A stretch of 64,000 nt of DNA. Origin: Umezawaea sp036375055 (GTDB taxonomy: Bacteria > Actinomycetota > Actinomycetes > Mycobacteriales > Pseudonocardiaceae). Made by a program: the position numbers and the translations under genes. The stretch covers positions 169,838-233,837 of the forward strand of contig NZ_DASUSQ010000011.1 of NCBI RefSeq assembly GCF_036375055.1, written 5' to 3'. A model generated the notes under the pieces. That model was given only the letters and a program-made list of their open reading frames with translations. It made no database searches and had not been told where the DNA came from. Of this stretch, positions 57,375 to 64,000 are shown one piece after another (positions within the stretch are counted from its first letter, which is position 1; every line of letters begins with the position of its first letter).

Positions 57375-58520
57375 CTAGCGGGGGACGCTCTGCCAGCTCT
57401 CGGCCGTGGCGCTGTCCTCCACCGCCGCGAGCACCCGCTGGACCTGGAGCCCGTCGGCGAAGCTCGGCGTCGGGTCGGTCCCGGCGGCGATGGCGCCCAC
57501 CAGGTCGACGACCTCGTGGACGAACGTGTGCTCGTAGCCGAGCAGGTGGCCGGGCGGCCACCACGCGCCGACGTAGGGGTGGTCGGCCTCGGTGACGAGC
57601 ACCCGGCGGAACCCGGCCTCGGAGCCGGGGGCGTCCCCGTCGAAGAACTGGAGCTCGTTCATGGACTCGAAGTCGAAGGCCAGGCTGCCGCGCGAGCCGT
57701 TGACCTCCAGCCGCATCGCGTTCTTCCGGCCCAGCGCGTAGCGGGTGGCCTCGAAGCTGCCGACCGCGCCGCCGGTGAAGCGGGCCAGGAACAGCGCCGC
57801 GTCGTCCACCGTGACCTCGCCCGTGCCGCCCGCGCCGTCCGGCCGCGACGTCGTGAACGTCTCGGTCAGCGCGGACACGCCGGTGATGGTGAGGCCGGTG
57901 ACGAACTGCGCCGCGTCCACGATGTGCGCGCCGAGGTCGCCCAGCGCGCCGGAGCCCGCCTTCTCCTTGGTCAGCCGCCACGTCATCGGCGAGTCCGGGT
58001 CGGACAGCCAGTCCTGGAGGTACACGGCGCGGACGTGCCGCACCTCGCCGATGCGGCCCTCGGCGACGAGCTTGCGGGCCAGTGCCAGCGCGGGCACCCG
58101 GCGGTAGTTGAACGCCACCATCGACCGCACGCCGCGGGCGGCGGCGGCCTGCGCGGCGGCGGCCATCTTCTCCGCTTCCGCGACCGAGTTGGCCAGCGGC
58201 TTCTCGCACAGCACGTGCTTGCCCGCCTCCAGCGCGGCCACGGCGATGTCGCAGTGCGAGTCACCGGGCGTGCAGATGTCGACCACCTGCACGTCGTCGC
58301 GTCGGATCAGGGCTGCCCAGTCGGTCTCGACCGCGGCCCAGCCGTACTTGTCCGCCGCTTCCCTGGTGCGGCCCGCGTCCCGTCCGCCCAGCGCCGCGAG
58401 CTTCGGCACCAGCGGCAGGTCGAAGAAGCGGTGCGCGTTGCGCCAGGCCTGCGAGTGCACCGCGCCCATGAACGCGTGCCCCACCATCCCGACGCCGATC
58501 TCCCCGCGGTTGTCGTTCAT
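57375..58520 (-). CDS. Gfo/Idh/MocA-family sugar oxidoreductase
   Basis: 381 residues. N-terminal NAD(P) fold: IGVGMVGHAFMGAVHSQAW, DICTPGDSHCDIAVAALEAGKHVLCEKPLANS, with the signature EKP. The catalytic-region GALGDLGAHIVDAAQFVTG carries the Asp-x-x-x-His typical of keto-sugar and inositol dehydrogenases. No signal peptide, so cytosolic. It probably reduces or oxidises a (keto-)sugar imported by the ABC system encoded just upstream. An RNA hairpin precedes it, so its level may be lower than the binding protein's. Confidence 0.9.
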   Translation of the reverse strand: MNDNRGEIGVGMVGHAFMGAVHSQAWRNAHRFFDLPLVPKLAALGGRDAGRTREAADKYGWAAVETDWAALIRRDDVQVVDICTPGDSHCDIAVAALEAGKHVLCEKPLANSVAEAEKMAAAAQAAAARGVRSMVAFNYRRVPALALARKLVAEGRIGEVRHVRAVYLQDWLSDPDSPMTWRLTKEKAGSGALGDLGAHIVDAAQFVTGLTITGVSALTETFTTSRPDGAGGTGEVTVDDAALFLARFTGGAVGSFEATRYALGRKNAMRLEVNGSRGSLAFDFESMNELQFFDGDAPGSEAGFRRVLVTEADHPYVGAWWPPGHLLGYEHTFVHEVVDLVGAIAAGTDPTPSFADGLQVQRVLAAVEDSATAESWQSVPR

Positions 58521-58568
58521 CCGTCTCGGCCCTTCGTCGATCCTGCGTCCACCTCGATCCGGCGGGGC

Positions 58569-58602
58569 GGTCCCGGCGTCGCCGCGCTGCGACGCCGGGA
58601 CC
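58569..58602 (-). terminator. 14-bp intraoperonic hairpin after the binding-protein gene
   Basis: Perfect 14-bp stem (58569-58582 with 58589-58602) and a 6-nt loop, 6 bp past the stop of the substrate-binding protein gene and 48 bp before the next gene's start. It is either a terminator or a 3' stabiliser giving excess binding protein. Confidence 0.7.
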
Positions 58603-58608
58603 CCCCGG

Positions 58609-59661
58609 TCAGGAGTCGAAGCCGACGTCCAGGTAGGAGTCCACGTTCTCCTTGCTCACGACGGCGGAGTAGGTCGTGATGAGCGCCGGGATCTCGTGCT
58701 CGGCGAGGTCGCCGATGCCCTTGGCCTGCCCGAGGAGGCGGGCCAGCGCGATGGCGGACGAGGCCATGGACGGGCTGTAGAGCACCGTCGCCTTGACCAC
58801 GCCGCTGTCGGCCTTGATCAGGTCCATCATGTTCCGCGACCCGGCGCCGCCGACCATGATGAACTCCTTGCGGCCCGCGCCCTCGATCGCCGCCAGGACG
58901 CCGATGCCCTGGTCGTCGTCGTGGTTCCACAGCGCGTCGAGCTTGCTCGCGCCCTGGAGCAGGTTCGCGGTCTGCTGCTCGCCGGACTCCGGGGTGAACT
59001 GGGCGGCCACCCGTGGGCCGACGGAGAAGCCCGCGCGGGCCAGCGCGTCCTTGAAGCCCTGGCTGCGCTCCTGCGTCAGCGGCAGCGAGTCGATCCCGGC
59101 GACCTCGCCGATGATCGGGCTGGAGATGTTCTTCGCCTTCATCTGGCCCGCGATGTAGTTGCCCGCGTTGACGCCCATGCGGTAGTTGTCCCCGCCGATC
59201 CACGCCCGGTAGGCCAGCGGCGTGTCGAAGATCCGGTCCACGTTGACGACCGGGATGCCCGCCTCGGTGGCCTGCCTGCCGACCTCGGTCAGCGCCTTGC
59301 CGTCGAAGGGCAGGATCACCAGCACGTCGACCTTGTCGTTGATCAGCGTCTCGACCTGGCCGATCTGCTGGTTGACGTCGTTGGTGCCCTCGGTGGCCTT
59401 CAGCGTCACGTCGGAGAACCGCCCGGCCTGCGCGCGGGCGTTCTTCGTCATGGCCGCCATCCAGCCGTGGTCGGCGGCGGGCGCGGAGAAGCCGATGGTG
59501 ACGGCCTTGCCGGGCTGGCTGTTCTCCCCCGAGCCCCCGGCCACCGCGGCGTTGGAGGCCGCCGCGTTCGGCGACTCGTTGGACGTGCAGCCCGCGAGGA
59601 CGGCGGTGGCGCCGAGCGCGGTGGTGCCCCACAGGAAGCGGCGACGGTCGAGTGATGGCAT
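58609..59661 (-). CDS. sugar ABC transporter substrate-binding lipoprotein
   Basis: 350 residues from ATG 59661. N-terminus RRRFLWGTTALGATAVLAGC with lipobox Cys 25, possibly Tat-exported. Ribose/xylose-type periplasmic-binding fold: VTIGFSAPAADHGWMAAMTKNARAQAG, DVNQQIGQVETLINDKVDVLVILPFDG, ITEAGIPVVNVDRIF-like turn (TEAGIPVVNVDRIFDTP), LDALWNHDDDQGIGVLAAIEGAG. It captures a monosaccharide or oligosaccharide outside the membrane for the permease and ATPase encoded upstream. Confidence 0.92.
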   Translation of the reverse strand: MPSLDRRRFLWGTTALGATAVLAGCTSNESPNAAASNAAVAGGSGENSQPGKAVTIGFSAPAADHGWMAAMTKNARAQAGRFSDVTLKATEGTNDVNQQIGQVETLINDKVDVLVILPFDGKALTEVGRQATEAGIPVVNVDRIFDTPLAYRAWIGGDNYRMGVNAGNYIAGQMKAKNISSPIIGEVAGIDSLPLTQERSQGFKDALARAGFSVGPRVAAQFTPESGEQQTANLLQGASKLDALWNHDDDQGIGVLAAIEGAGRKEFIMVGGAGSRNMMDLIKADSGVVKATVLYSPSMASSAIALARLLGQAKGIGDLAEHEIPALITTYSAVVSKENVDSYLDVGFDS

Positions 59662-59750
59662 GGCGAACTCCAGCGGTGTGGGTTGTGGGCCTGGCGGAGG
59701 GACAGCGGGTGGAACGTGAGCGGACCGGACGAACGCGGCCGGGTTCGCCG

Positions 59751-60782
59751 TCAGGTTTTCCGGACGCGGCGGCGCAGCCTGGTGCTCTGCAGCAGCACGG
59801 CGGCGACGATGATCACGCCCTTGGCGATGTTCTGGATGTCGGTGTCGAGGTTGTTCTGGGTGAAGATGCTGTTCAGCACCGTGAAGATCAGGACGCCGAC
59901 GAGGGTGCCGATGAGGCTGCCCCGGCCGCCGGTGAGCAGCGTGCCGCCGATGACGACGGCGGCGATGGCGTCCAGTTCGTAGAACAGGCCGTTGGTGGAG
60001 GCACCGGACGTGGTGCGGGCGACGACCATGATCGCGGCGATGCCGCAGCACAGGCCCGCGATGCCGTACACCAGCGCGGTGTGCCGCTTCACGTCGATTC
60101 CCGCGAGGCGGGCGGCCTCGGCGTTGCCGCCGACGGCGAAGGTGCGGCGGCCGAACGTGGTCCGGTTGAGCAGCACCCAGCCGACCGCGAAGACCAGCGC
60201 GAGCATCCAGATCAGCACCGGGATGCCGAGGAAGTCGCCGCGGAAGAACGTGGTGAAGCCGGTCTCGGACACGACCTGCGTGCGCCGCCCGGACAGCCGC
60301 TCGGCCAGGCCGCGCGCCGAGGCGTACATGGCGAGGGTGGCGATGAACGGCACGATCTTGCCGTAGGAGATCAGCACCCCGTTGACCAGACCGCAGCCCA
60401 GGCCGACCAGCAGCCCGCACAGCACCATCACCACGGGCCCGTAGGCCTGCGTCGCGAGGGTGGTCATCCACACGCTGCTCAACGCCACGATCGACCCGAC
60501 GGACAGGTCGATGCCGCCGCTGATGATCACGAACGTCATGCCGACGCTCACCACGCCGATGGCCGCGGCGAGCCGCAGCATCGTGGAGATGTTGGCCTCC
60601 GTCAGGAAGCCGTCCGGGCGGGTGATGTAGCCGACCAGGCACAGCACGACCAGCACGCCCACGAGGCCTGCGAGGCGCACGTCCACGGTGAACCCGCGGC
60701 GCGGGCGCTCCCGGCCCGGCGGGGGCGTGGTCTGGCCTTCTGCTCCGGTGGCGAGCACCGGGGTCGAGGACTTGCTGGTCAC
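59751..60782 (-). CDS. ribose-type ABC transporter permease
   Basis: 343 residues from GTG 60782 with about nine hydrophobic segments. Family signatures: FVIISGGIDLSVGSIVALSSVWM, GLGCGLVNGVLISYGKIVPFIATLAMYASARGLA, GRRTFAVGGNAEAARLAGIDV (the EAA-like loop that contacts the ATPase) and VVIGGTLLTGGRGSLIGTLVGVLIF. It pairs with itself as a homodimer in RbsC-type systems. GTGA overlap with the ATPase gene. Confidence 0.93.
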   Translation of the reverse strand: MTSKSSTPVLATGAEGQTTPPPGRERPRRGFTVDVRLAGLVGVLVVLCLVGYITRPDGFLTEANISTMLRLAAAIGVVSVGMTFVIISGGIDLSVGSIVALSSVWMTTLATQAYGPVVMVLCGLLVGLGCGLVNGVLISYGKIVPFIATLAMYASARGLAERLSGRRTQVVSETGFTTFFRGDFLGIPVLIWMLALVFAVGWVLLNRTTFGRRTFAVGGNAEAARLAGIDVKRHTALVYGIAGLCCGIAAIMVVARTTSGASTNGLFYELDAIAAVVIGGTLLTGGRGSLIGTLVGVLIFTVLNSIFTQNNLDTDIQNIAKGVIIVAAVLLQSTRLRRRVRKT

Positions 60783-62353
60783 GACGATGCCTCCTCTGCG
60801 ACGCCCGCGAGCTCGGTCGCGGCGCTGCCTTCCATCACGATGTCGAGCACGGCCGCCTCGGTCAGCTCGGCGGCCGGTCGGTCGGCGAGCACCACGCCCT
60901 CGCGCAGCACGAGGACCCGGTCGGCGAGGCCGAGCACCTCGGGGACCTCGCTGGACACCAGGACCACGGCCACCCCGTCGGCGGCCAGTTCGTGCACGAG
61001 CCGGTACAGCTCGGCCCGCGCGCCGACGTCGACGCCGCGGGTGGGTTCGTCGAGCAGCAGGACCCGGCAGCCGCGCACCAGCCAGCGCGCGACGACGGCC
61101 TTCTGCTGGTTGCCGCCGGAGAACGTGCCCACCAGGCGGCGGGGGTCGGCGGGCCTCAGCTCCAGCTTCTCCAGCACCGCGCGCGAGTCCTTCATCTCCC
61201 GCGCCCGGTCGGTGAACCCGGCGGTGCTGTAGGCGCCGAGGCTCGCCAGCGTCACGTTGTGCGCGACGGGCAGCTCCAGCAGCAGGGCCTGGCTCTTGCG
61301 CTCCTCGGGGGCCAGCCCGATGCCCGCCTTCACGGCGGCGGAGACGCTGCCCGGCTTGAGCCGCTGCCCGTTGACGGTCACGGTGCCGGCGTCGGCCTTG
61401 CGGGCCCCGAACACGGTCTCCAGGATCTCGCTGCGCCCGGCGCCGACGAGACCGGCGATGCCGAGCACCTCCCCGGCGTGGACGGTGAAGCTGACGTCGG
61501 CGAACTCCCCCGCCCTGGTCAGCCCCTCGACCTTGAGCACCTCGACCCGCTCGTCGGCCGTGGACTCCTCGCGCACCGGGAACACCGTGCGGACCTGGCG
61601 GCCCGACATGAGGTTCACCAGGTCGGAGGTCGGCGTGTCGGCGGGGAGCCCGGAGGCGACGGTGCGGCCGTCCTTCAGGACGGTGACGCGGCTGCCGATG
61701 CGGCGGATCTCCTCCAGCCTGTGGGAGATGTAGACGACGGACACGCCGTCGGCGGCCAGTTCGCCGACGATGCGGAACAGGTTGTCCACCTCGTCGGAGG
61801 CCAGCGCGGCGGTCGGCTCGTCCATCACGATGAGCCGCGCGTCGTGGGCCAGCGCCCGCGCCATCGACACGAGCTGCTGGCCCGCGGCCGACAGCAGCCC
61901 GACCTCCCGCTCCGGCGGGATCTCCGCGTGGCCGAGCCTGCGCATCAGCGCGGCGGCCTCGGCGTTCGCGGCGCCCCGGCGGCTGAACCCGAAGCGGGCC
62001 TTCTCGTGCCCGAGGAACACGTTCTCCGCGACCGAGAGCCCCGGCACGAGGTCCAGCTCCTGGTACATCGTCGCGACCCCGAGCCGCAGCGCCGCCACCG
62101 GGGACGACAGCGTCGCGGGCTCGCCCCGCCACAGGATCTCGCCGTGGTCGGGCCGGTGCGCCCCCGCGAGGACCTTGATCAGGGTGGACTTGCCCGCGCC
62201 GTTCTGGCCGAGCAGGCAGTGCACCTCGCCCGGCAGCACGCTCAGCTCGACGCCGTCGAGCGCCCGGACACCGGGGAACTCCTTCACGATGCCGGTCATC
62301 CTCAGCAGCGGCTGCCCGAGGTCGTGCCCGGTGTCATCCGGCGAGACGCTCAT
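60779..62353 (-). CDS. sugar ABC transporter ATPase (two ABC domains, RbsA-like)
   Basis: 524 residues from ATG 62353. First domain: Walker A GQNGAGKSTLIK, signature LLSAAGQQLVSMARALAHDA, Walker B LIVMDEPTAAL. Second domain: degenerate Walker A GLVGAGRSEIL, signature GTFSGGNQQKAVVARWL, Walker B VLLLDEPTRGVDVG. This is the standard RbsA/XylG/MglA architecture. It energises uptake of the sugar bound by the lipoprotein. Overlaps the ROK gene upstream and the permease downstream by 4 nt each. Confidence 0.94.
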   Translation of the reverse strand: MSVSPDDTGHDLGQPLLRMTGIVKEFPGVRALDGVELSVLPGEVHCLLGQNGAGKSTLIKVLAGAHRPDHGEILWRGEPATLSSPVAALRLGVATMYQELDLVPGLSVAENVFLGHEKARFGFSRRGAANAEAAALMRRLGHAEIPPEREVGLLSAAGQQLVSMARALAHDARLIVMDEPTAALASDEVDNLFRIVGELAADGVSVVYISHRLEEIRRIGSRVTVLKDGRTVASGLPADTPTSDLVNLMSGRQVRTVFPVREESTADERVEVLKVEGLTRAGEFADVSFTVHAGEVLGIAGLVGAGRSEILETVFGARKADAGTVTVNGQRLKPGSVSAAVKAGIGLAPEERKSQALLLELPVAHNVTLASLGAYSTAGFTDRAREMKDSRAVLEKLELRPADPRRLVGTFSGGNQQKAVVARWLVRGCRVLLLDEPTRGVDVGARAELYRLVHELAADGVAVVLVSSEVPEVLGLADRVLVLREGVVLADRPAAELTEAAVLDIVMEGSAATELAGVAEEASS

Positions 62354-63618
62354 GGGGCCACCATTCCTTCCGTGCTCTCCACGTGGTCCTCCATCGTCAC
62401 GACGGTCGGGTCGTCCAGCACGCGGCCCAGCGCGTGCACCGCGCCGCCCGTGGACGGGGCCCGGAAACCCAGCCGGGACGCGACGACCGTCGCGCCACCG
62501 GCGCCTTCGGCGAGGACGCGGGAAGCGACCTCGGAGCGGACCGGCTCGACCAGCCACTCGGACAGGGCGGCGAAGTAGCCGCCCAGCACCACGGCGGCCG
62601 GGTTGAACAGGTTGACCAGCACCGCGACGCCCGCGCCGAGCGCGGTGCCGATCTGGTGCAGGGCGTCGAGGGTGCGCCGGTCACCGGTCTCGGCGCGTGC
62701 CCTGACCAGCGCCATCCGGGCGTCCGGGTCGAGCGCCGGGTCGCGGACCGGGTCGTCGGGGCTGGCGCAGGCGTGCAGCAGCGCGCCGAGGCCGACCTGC
62801 GTCTCCCAGCAGCCGCGCCGCCCGCAGGAGCACCACGGGCCCAGCGGGTCGAGCATCATGTGGCCGACCTCGCCCGCGTAGCCGAGGTGGCCGCGCACGA
62901 GTTCGCCGCGCGAGACGGCGCCCGCGCCGACGCCGTGGTCGCCGGTCAGGTAGACGAAGTCGTCGAGGCCCGCCGCCGCGCCACCGGCCTGCTGCTCGGC
63001 GACGGCGGCGAGGTTGGCGTCGTTGTCGGCGCCGAAGAAGTCCAGGGCGAGCCCGGTGCGCGCGGCCAGTCCGTCGCGCAGCGCGACCTCGCGCCACCGC
63101 AGCCGAGGGGCGAACCGCACCACCGCGCCGTCGGTGTCCACCAGCCCCGGCACGGCGGCCGTGGCCCCGACGACCCAGCCACCGCGCGCCCGCACGTCGT
63201 CGACCACGCCGGTCAGCACGTCCGCGAGCAGGTCGAGCACGCGTTCGGGACCGGAGCCGGGCACGTCGCACGCGACCTGCCTGCGCAGCAGCACCTCGCC
63301 GGTGAGGTCGACGACCGTCGCGCCCACGTGCTCGACGTGCAGGTCCAGCCCGACGCCGCAGGCCGACGCGGGCCGGAGTTCCACCAGCTCACCGGGTCTG
63401 CCCTGCCCGCCCGCCGTGGTGCCCGCCGCGCGGACGAGACCGCGCTGCCCCAGGTCGCCGACGAGGGAGGAGATGGTCGCCTTGGAGAGCCCGGAGTGCA
63501 CCGCGAGCTGCGCGCGGGAGACCTGGCCGTGCTCGCGGAGCGTCCGCACGAGGAGAGCCAGGTTCGCTCGACGCAGACCCGTTCGGTCTGTCGAGCCCGG
63601 GTGACGCAGCACGAACAC
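62350..63618 (-). CDS. ROK-family transcriptional regulator
   Basis: 422 residues from GTG 63618. N-terminal MarR-like winged helix (RANLALLVRTLREHGQVSRAQLA, GLSKATISSLVGDLGQRGLV). ROK domain with the zinc site GPWCSCGRRGCWETQVG (CxCGxxGCxE), GYAGEVGHMMLDP and AAVVLGGYF. The N-terminal phosphate-binding DxGGT of ROK kinases is absent (VGLDLHVEHVGA), so it is a regulator, not a sugar kinase. It is the first gene of the transporter operon, so autoregulated. CAAAAG boxes upstream are candidate sites. Confidence 0.92.
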   Translation of the reverse strand: MFVLRHPGSTDRTGLRRANLALLVRTLREHGQVSRAQLAVHSGLSKATISSLVGDLGQRGLVRAAGTTAGGQGRPGELVELRPASACGVGLDLHVEHVGATVVDLTGEVLLRRQVACDVPGSGPERVLDLLADVLTGVVDDVRARGGWVVGATAAVPGLVDTDGAVVRFAPRLRWREVALRDGLAARTGLALDFFGADNDANLAAVAEQQAGGAAAGLDDFVYLTGDHGVGAGAVSRGELVRGHLGYAGEVGHMMLDPLGPWCSCGRRGCWETQVGLGALLHACASPDDPVRDPALDPDARMALVRARAETGDRRTLDALHQIGTALGAGVAVLVNLFNPAAVVLGGYFAALSEWLVEPVRSEVASRVLAEGAGGATVVASRLGFRAPSTGGAVHALGRVLDDPTVVTMEDHVESTEGMVAP

Positions 63619-63640
63619 TCCACTTCGTTGAGGAGCCGAT

Positions 63641-63855
63641 CAAAAGTCGGTGTCTCAGCTCACAAAAGAGCCTGAACTACCACCCATATCGGACGCAATA
63701 GGCCGTTCAGAGCAAGAAGTAGGGGTGACTTTTGCTTTTTTTGTACAAAAGTGGGTTGGAAAGACACGAAACTTGATGGAGATGCGGCGTTCACGAAGGG
63801 TGGATCGGGCTTGTGGCGGTGAATGGTGACAACGTTGTCAGGGAAGCGGCTTTTG
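63641..63855. promoter_or_regulatory. cluster of five CAAAAG/CTTTTG boxes
   Basis: CAAAAG at 63641, 63663 and 63746; CTTTTG at 63729 and 63850. The pair 63728-63752 forms an inverted repeat ACTTTTG-N11-CAAAAGT, and TTTTGTACAAAA (63739-63750) is a perfect 12-bp palindrome inside it. ROK/NagC-type repressors bind TTTTG/CAAAA-like half-sites, so autoregulation is plausible. In 70%-GC DNA such A-runs are unlikely by chance. Confidence 0.55.
63827..63840. promoter_or_regulatory. LacI-type operator TGACAACGTTGTCA
   Basis: A perfect 14-bp palindrome with the central CG of LacI-family sites (pattern TGnnAnCGnTnnCA). It lies 209 bp before the ROK gene and could serve either the ROK-ABC operon or a gene to the right of the window. 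No LacI-type gene is in the window. Confidence 0.55.
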
Positions 63856-63883
63856 TCGGAGTGGTGTGGGTGGCGCCGATGGG

Positions 63884-64000
63884 CGGGCAGCGGGCAGCGG
63901 GCAGCGGGCAGCGGGCAGCGGGCAGCGGGCAGCGGGCAGCGGGCAGCGGGCAGCGGGCAGCGGGCAGCGGGCAGCGGGCAGCGGGCAGCGGGCAGCGGGC
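63884..64000 (+). repeat. 7-bp tandem repeat, at least 16.7 copies
   Basis: The unit CGGGCAG repeats without any change from 63884 to the window end (16 full copies plus 5 nt) and continues beyond. As 7 is not a multiple of 3, any reading frame cycles through the same seven codons every 21 nt (R-A-A-G-S-G-Q on the plus strand). It is a simple-sequence tract prone to slippage. Confidence 0.95.

Larger units (their letters stand above)
63619..63883. other. regulatory region upstream of the ROK-ABC operon
   Basis: No gene is seen in the last 382 bp of the window. The part next to the ROK gene is AT-richer than its surroundings, with repeated CAAAAG/CTTTTG hexamers and a LacI-type palindrome, described separately, then the tandem repeat. 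The start of a gene to the right, if any, lies outside. Confidence 0.5.

Noticed and set aside
62350..63618. ROK gene as a sugar kinase
   Set aside because: It has an N-terminal winged helix and lacks the DxGGT phosphate loop.
1..64000. tRNA, rRNA, insertion sequences, prophage genes and attachment sites
   Set aside because: I looked for cloverleaf-like arms, transposase and integrase motifs and duplicated att-like ends and saw none; a covariance-model and IS search would be needed to exclude small ones.

Overview
The window is very GC-rich, with strong G/C bias at third codon positions, many GTG/TTG starts, dense 4-nt ATGA/GTGA gene overlaps and actinobacterial families (ANTAR, CGNR, SigDGPF-type ECF, spore-pigment type II PKS, EboA/B/E proteins). 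This points to a filamentous actinomycete; a Pseudonocardiales genus such as Saccharothrix, Actinosynnema or Lentzea is my best guess, but nothing here fixes the genus. I see no rRNA, tRNA, transposase, integrase or CRISPR array. The region looks like chromosomal accessory DNA from an arm or arm-like part of the genome.

Layout. 1-9.2 kb: a His-rich secreted protein facing a MarR regulator with a Cys/His tail, a STAS-ANTAR-glycosyltransferase fusion, a ZIP metal transporter, a GAF-ANTAR/PP2C signalling pair, and two glycosyltransferases. 9.2-20 kb: mostly regulator/effector pairs: XRE-cupin with a lipoprotein hydrolase, a secreted trypsin-like protease, MFS with DeoR, a DCC/fulvocin C-like protein, aldose epimerase behind LacI-type operators, EamA with a CGNR regulator, and a membrane-anchored alpha/beta hydrolase. 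20.5-26.8 kb: a 2009-residue secreted RHS/YD-repeat polymorphic toxin with a PIN-like C-terminal domain, and a 4-nt-overlapping zinc-ribbon candidate immunity gene. 26.9-36.3 kb: a beta-propeller protein, a thioredoxin-reductase-like flavoprotein with XRE-cupin, a methyltransferase, TetR with amidohydrolase across a clear operator, an ECF42/DGPF pair divergent from a MarR gene with a 33-bp perfect dyad between them, and two small membrane proteins.

36.4-42.8 kb: a nine-gene minus-strand operon matching the whiE/sch/cur spore-pigment order (ABM monooxygenase, SchA/CurD-like, cupin, KS-alpha, CLF, ACP, aromatase/cyclase, second cyclase, FAD hydroxylase). The CLF has Glu where the family normally has Gln.

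43.5-63.6 kb: three minus-strand units separated by strong terminator-like hairpins. First transcribed is a ROK regulator, ribose-type ABC transporter and Gfo/Idh/MocA dehydrogenase. Next is one 1614-residue secreted protein joining ThuA, PQQ-type sugar dehydrogenase, PKD, CBM6-like, DUF1080 (3-keto-glycoside hydrolase) and Ig-like/OmpL47-like repeats. Last is an eight-gene ebo-type operon (inositol-phosphate-synthase-like enzyme, UbiA prenyltransferase, TIM barrel-EboA fusion, TatD/EboB-like, EboE-like, alkaline-phosphatase-superfamily enzyme, two TIM-barrel sugar isomerases). I infer that the first two units oxidise, cleave, import and process (3-keto-)sugars, and that the ebo operon makes or moves an uncharacterised sugar- or cyclitol-derived prenylated metabolite. 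The window ends in a 7-bp tandem repeat that runs off the edge.
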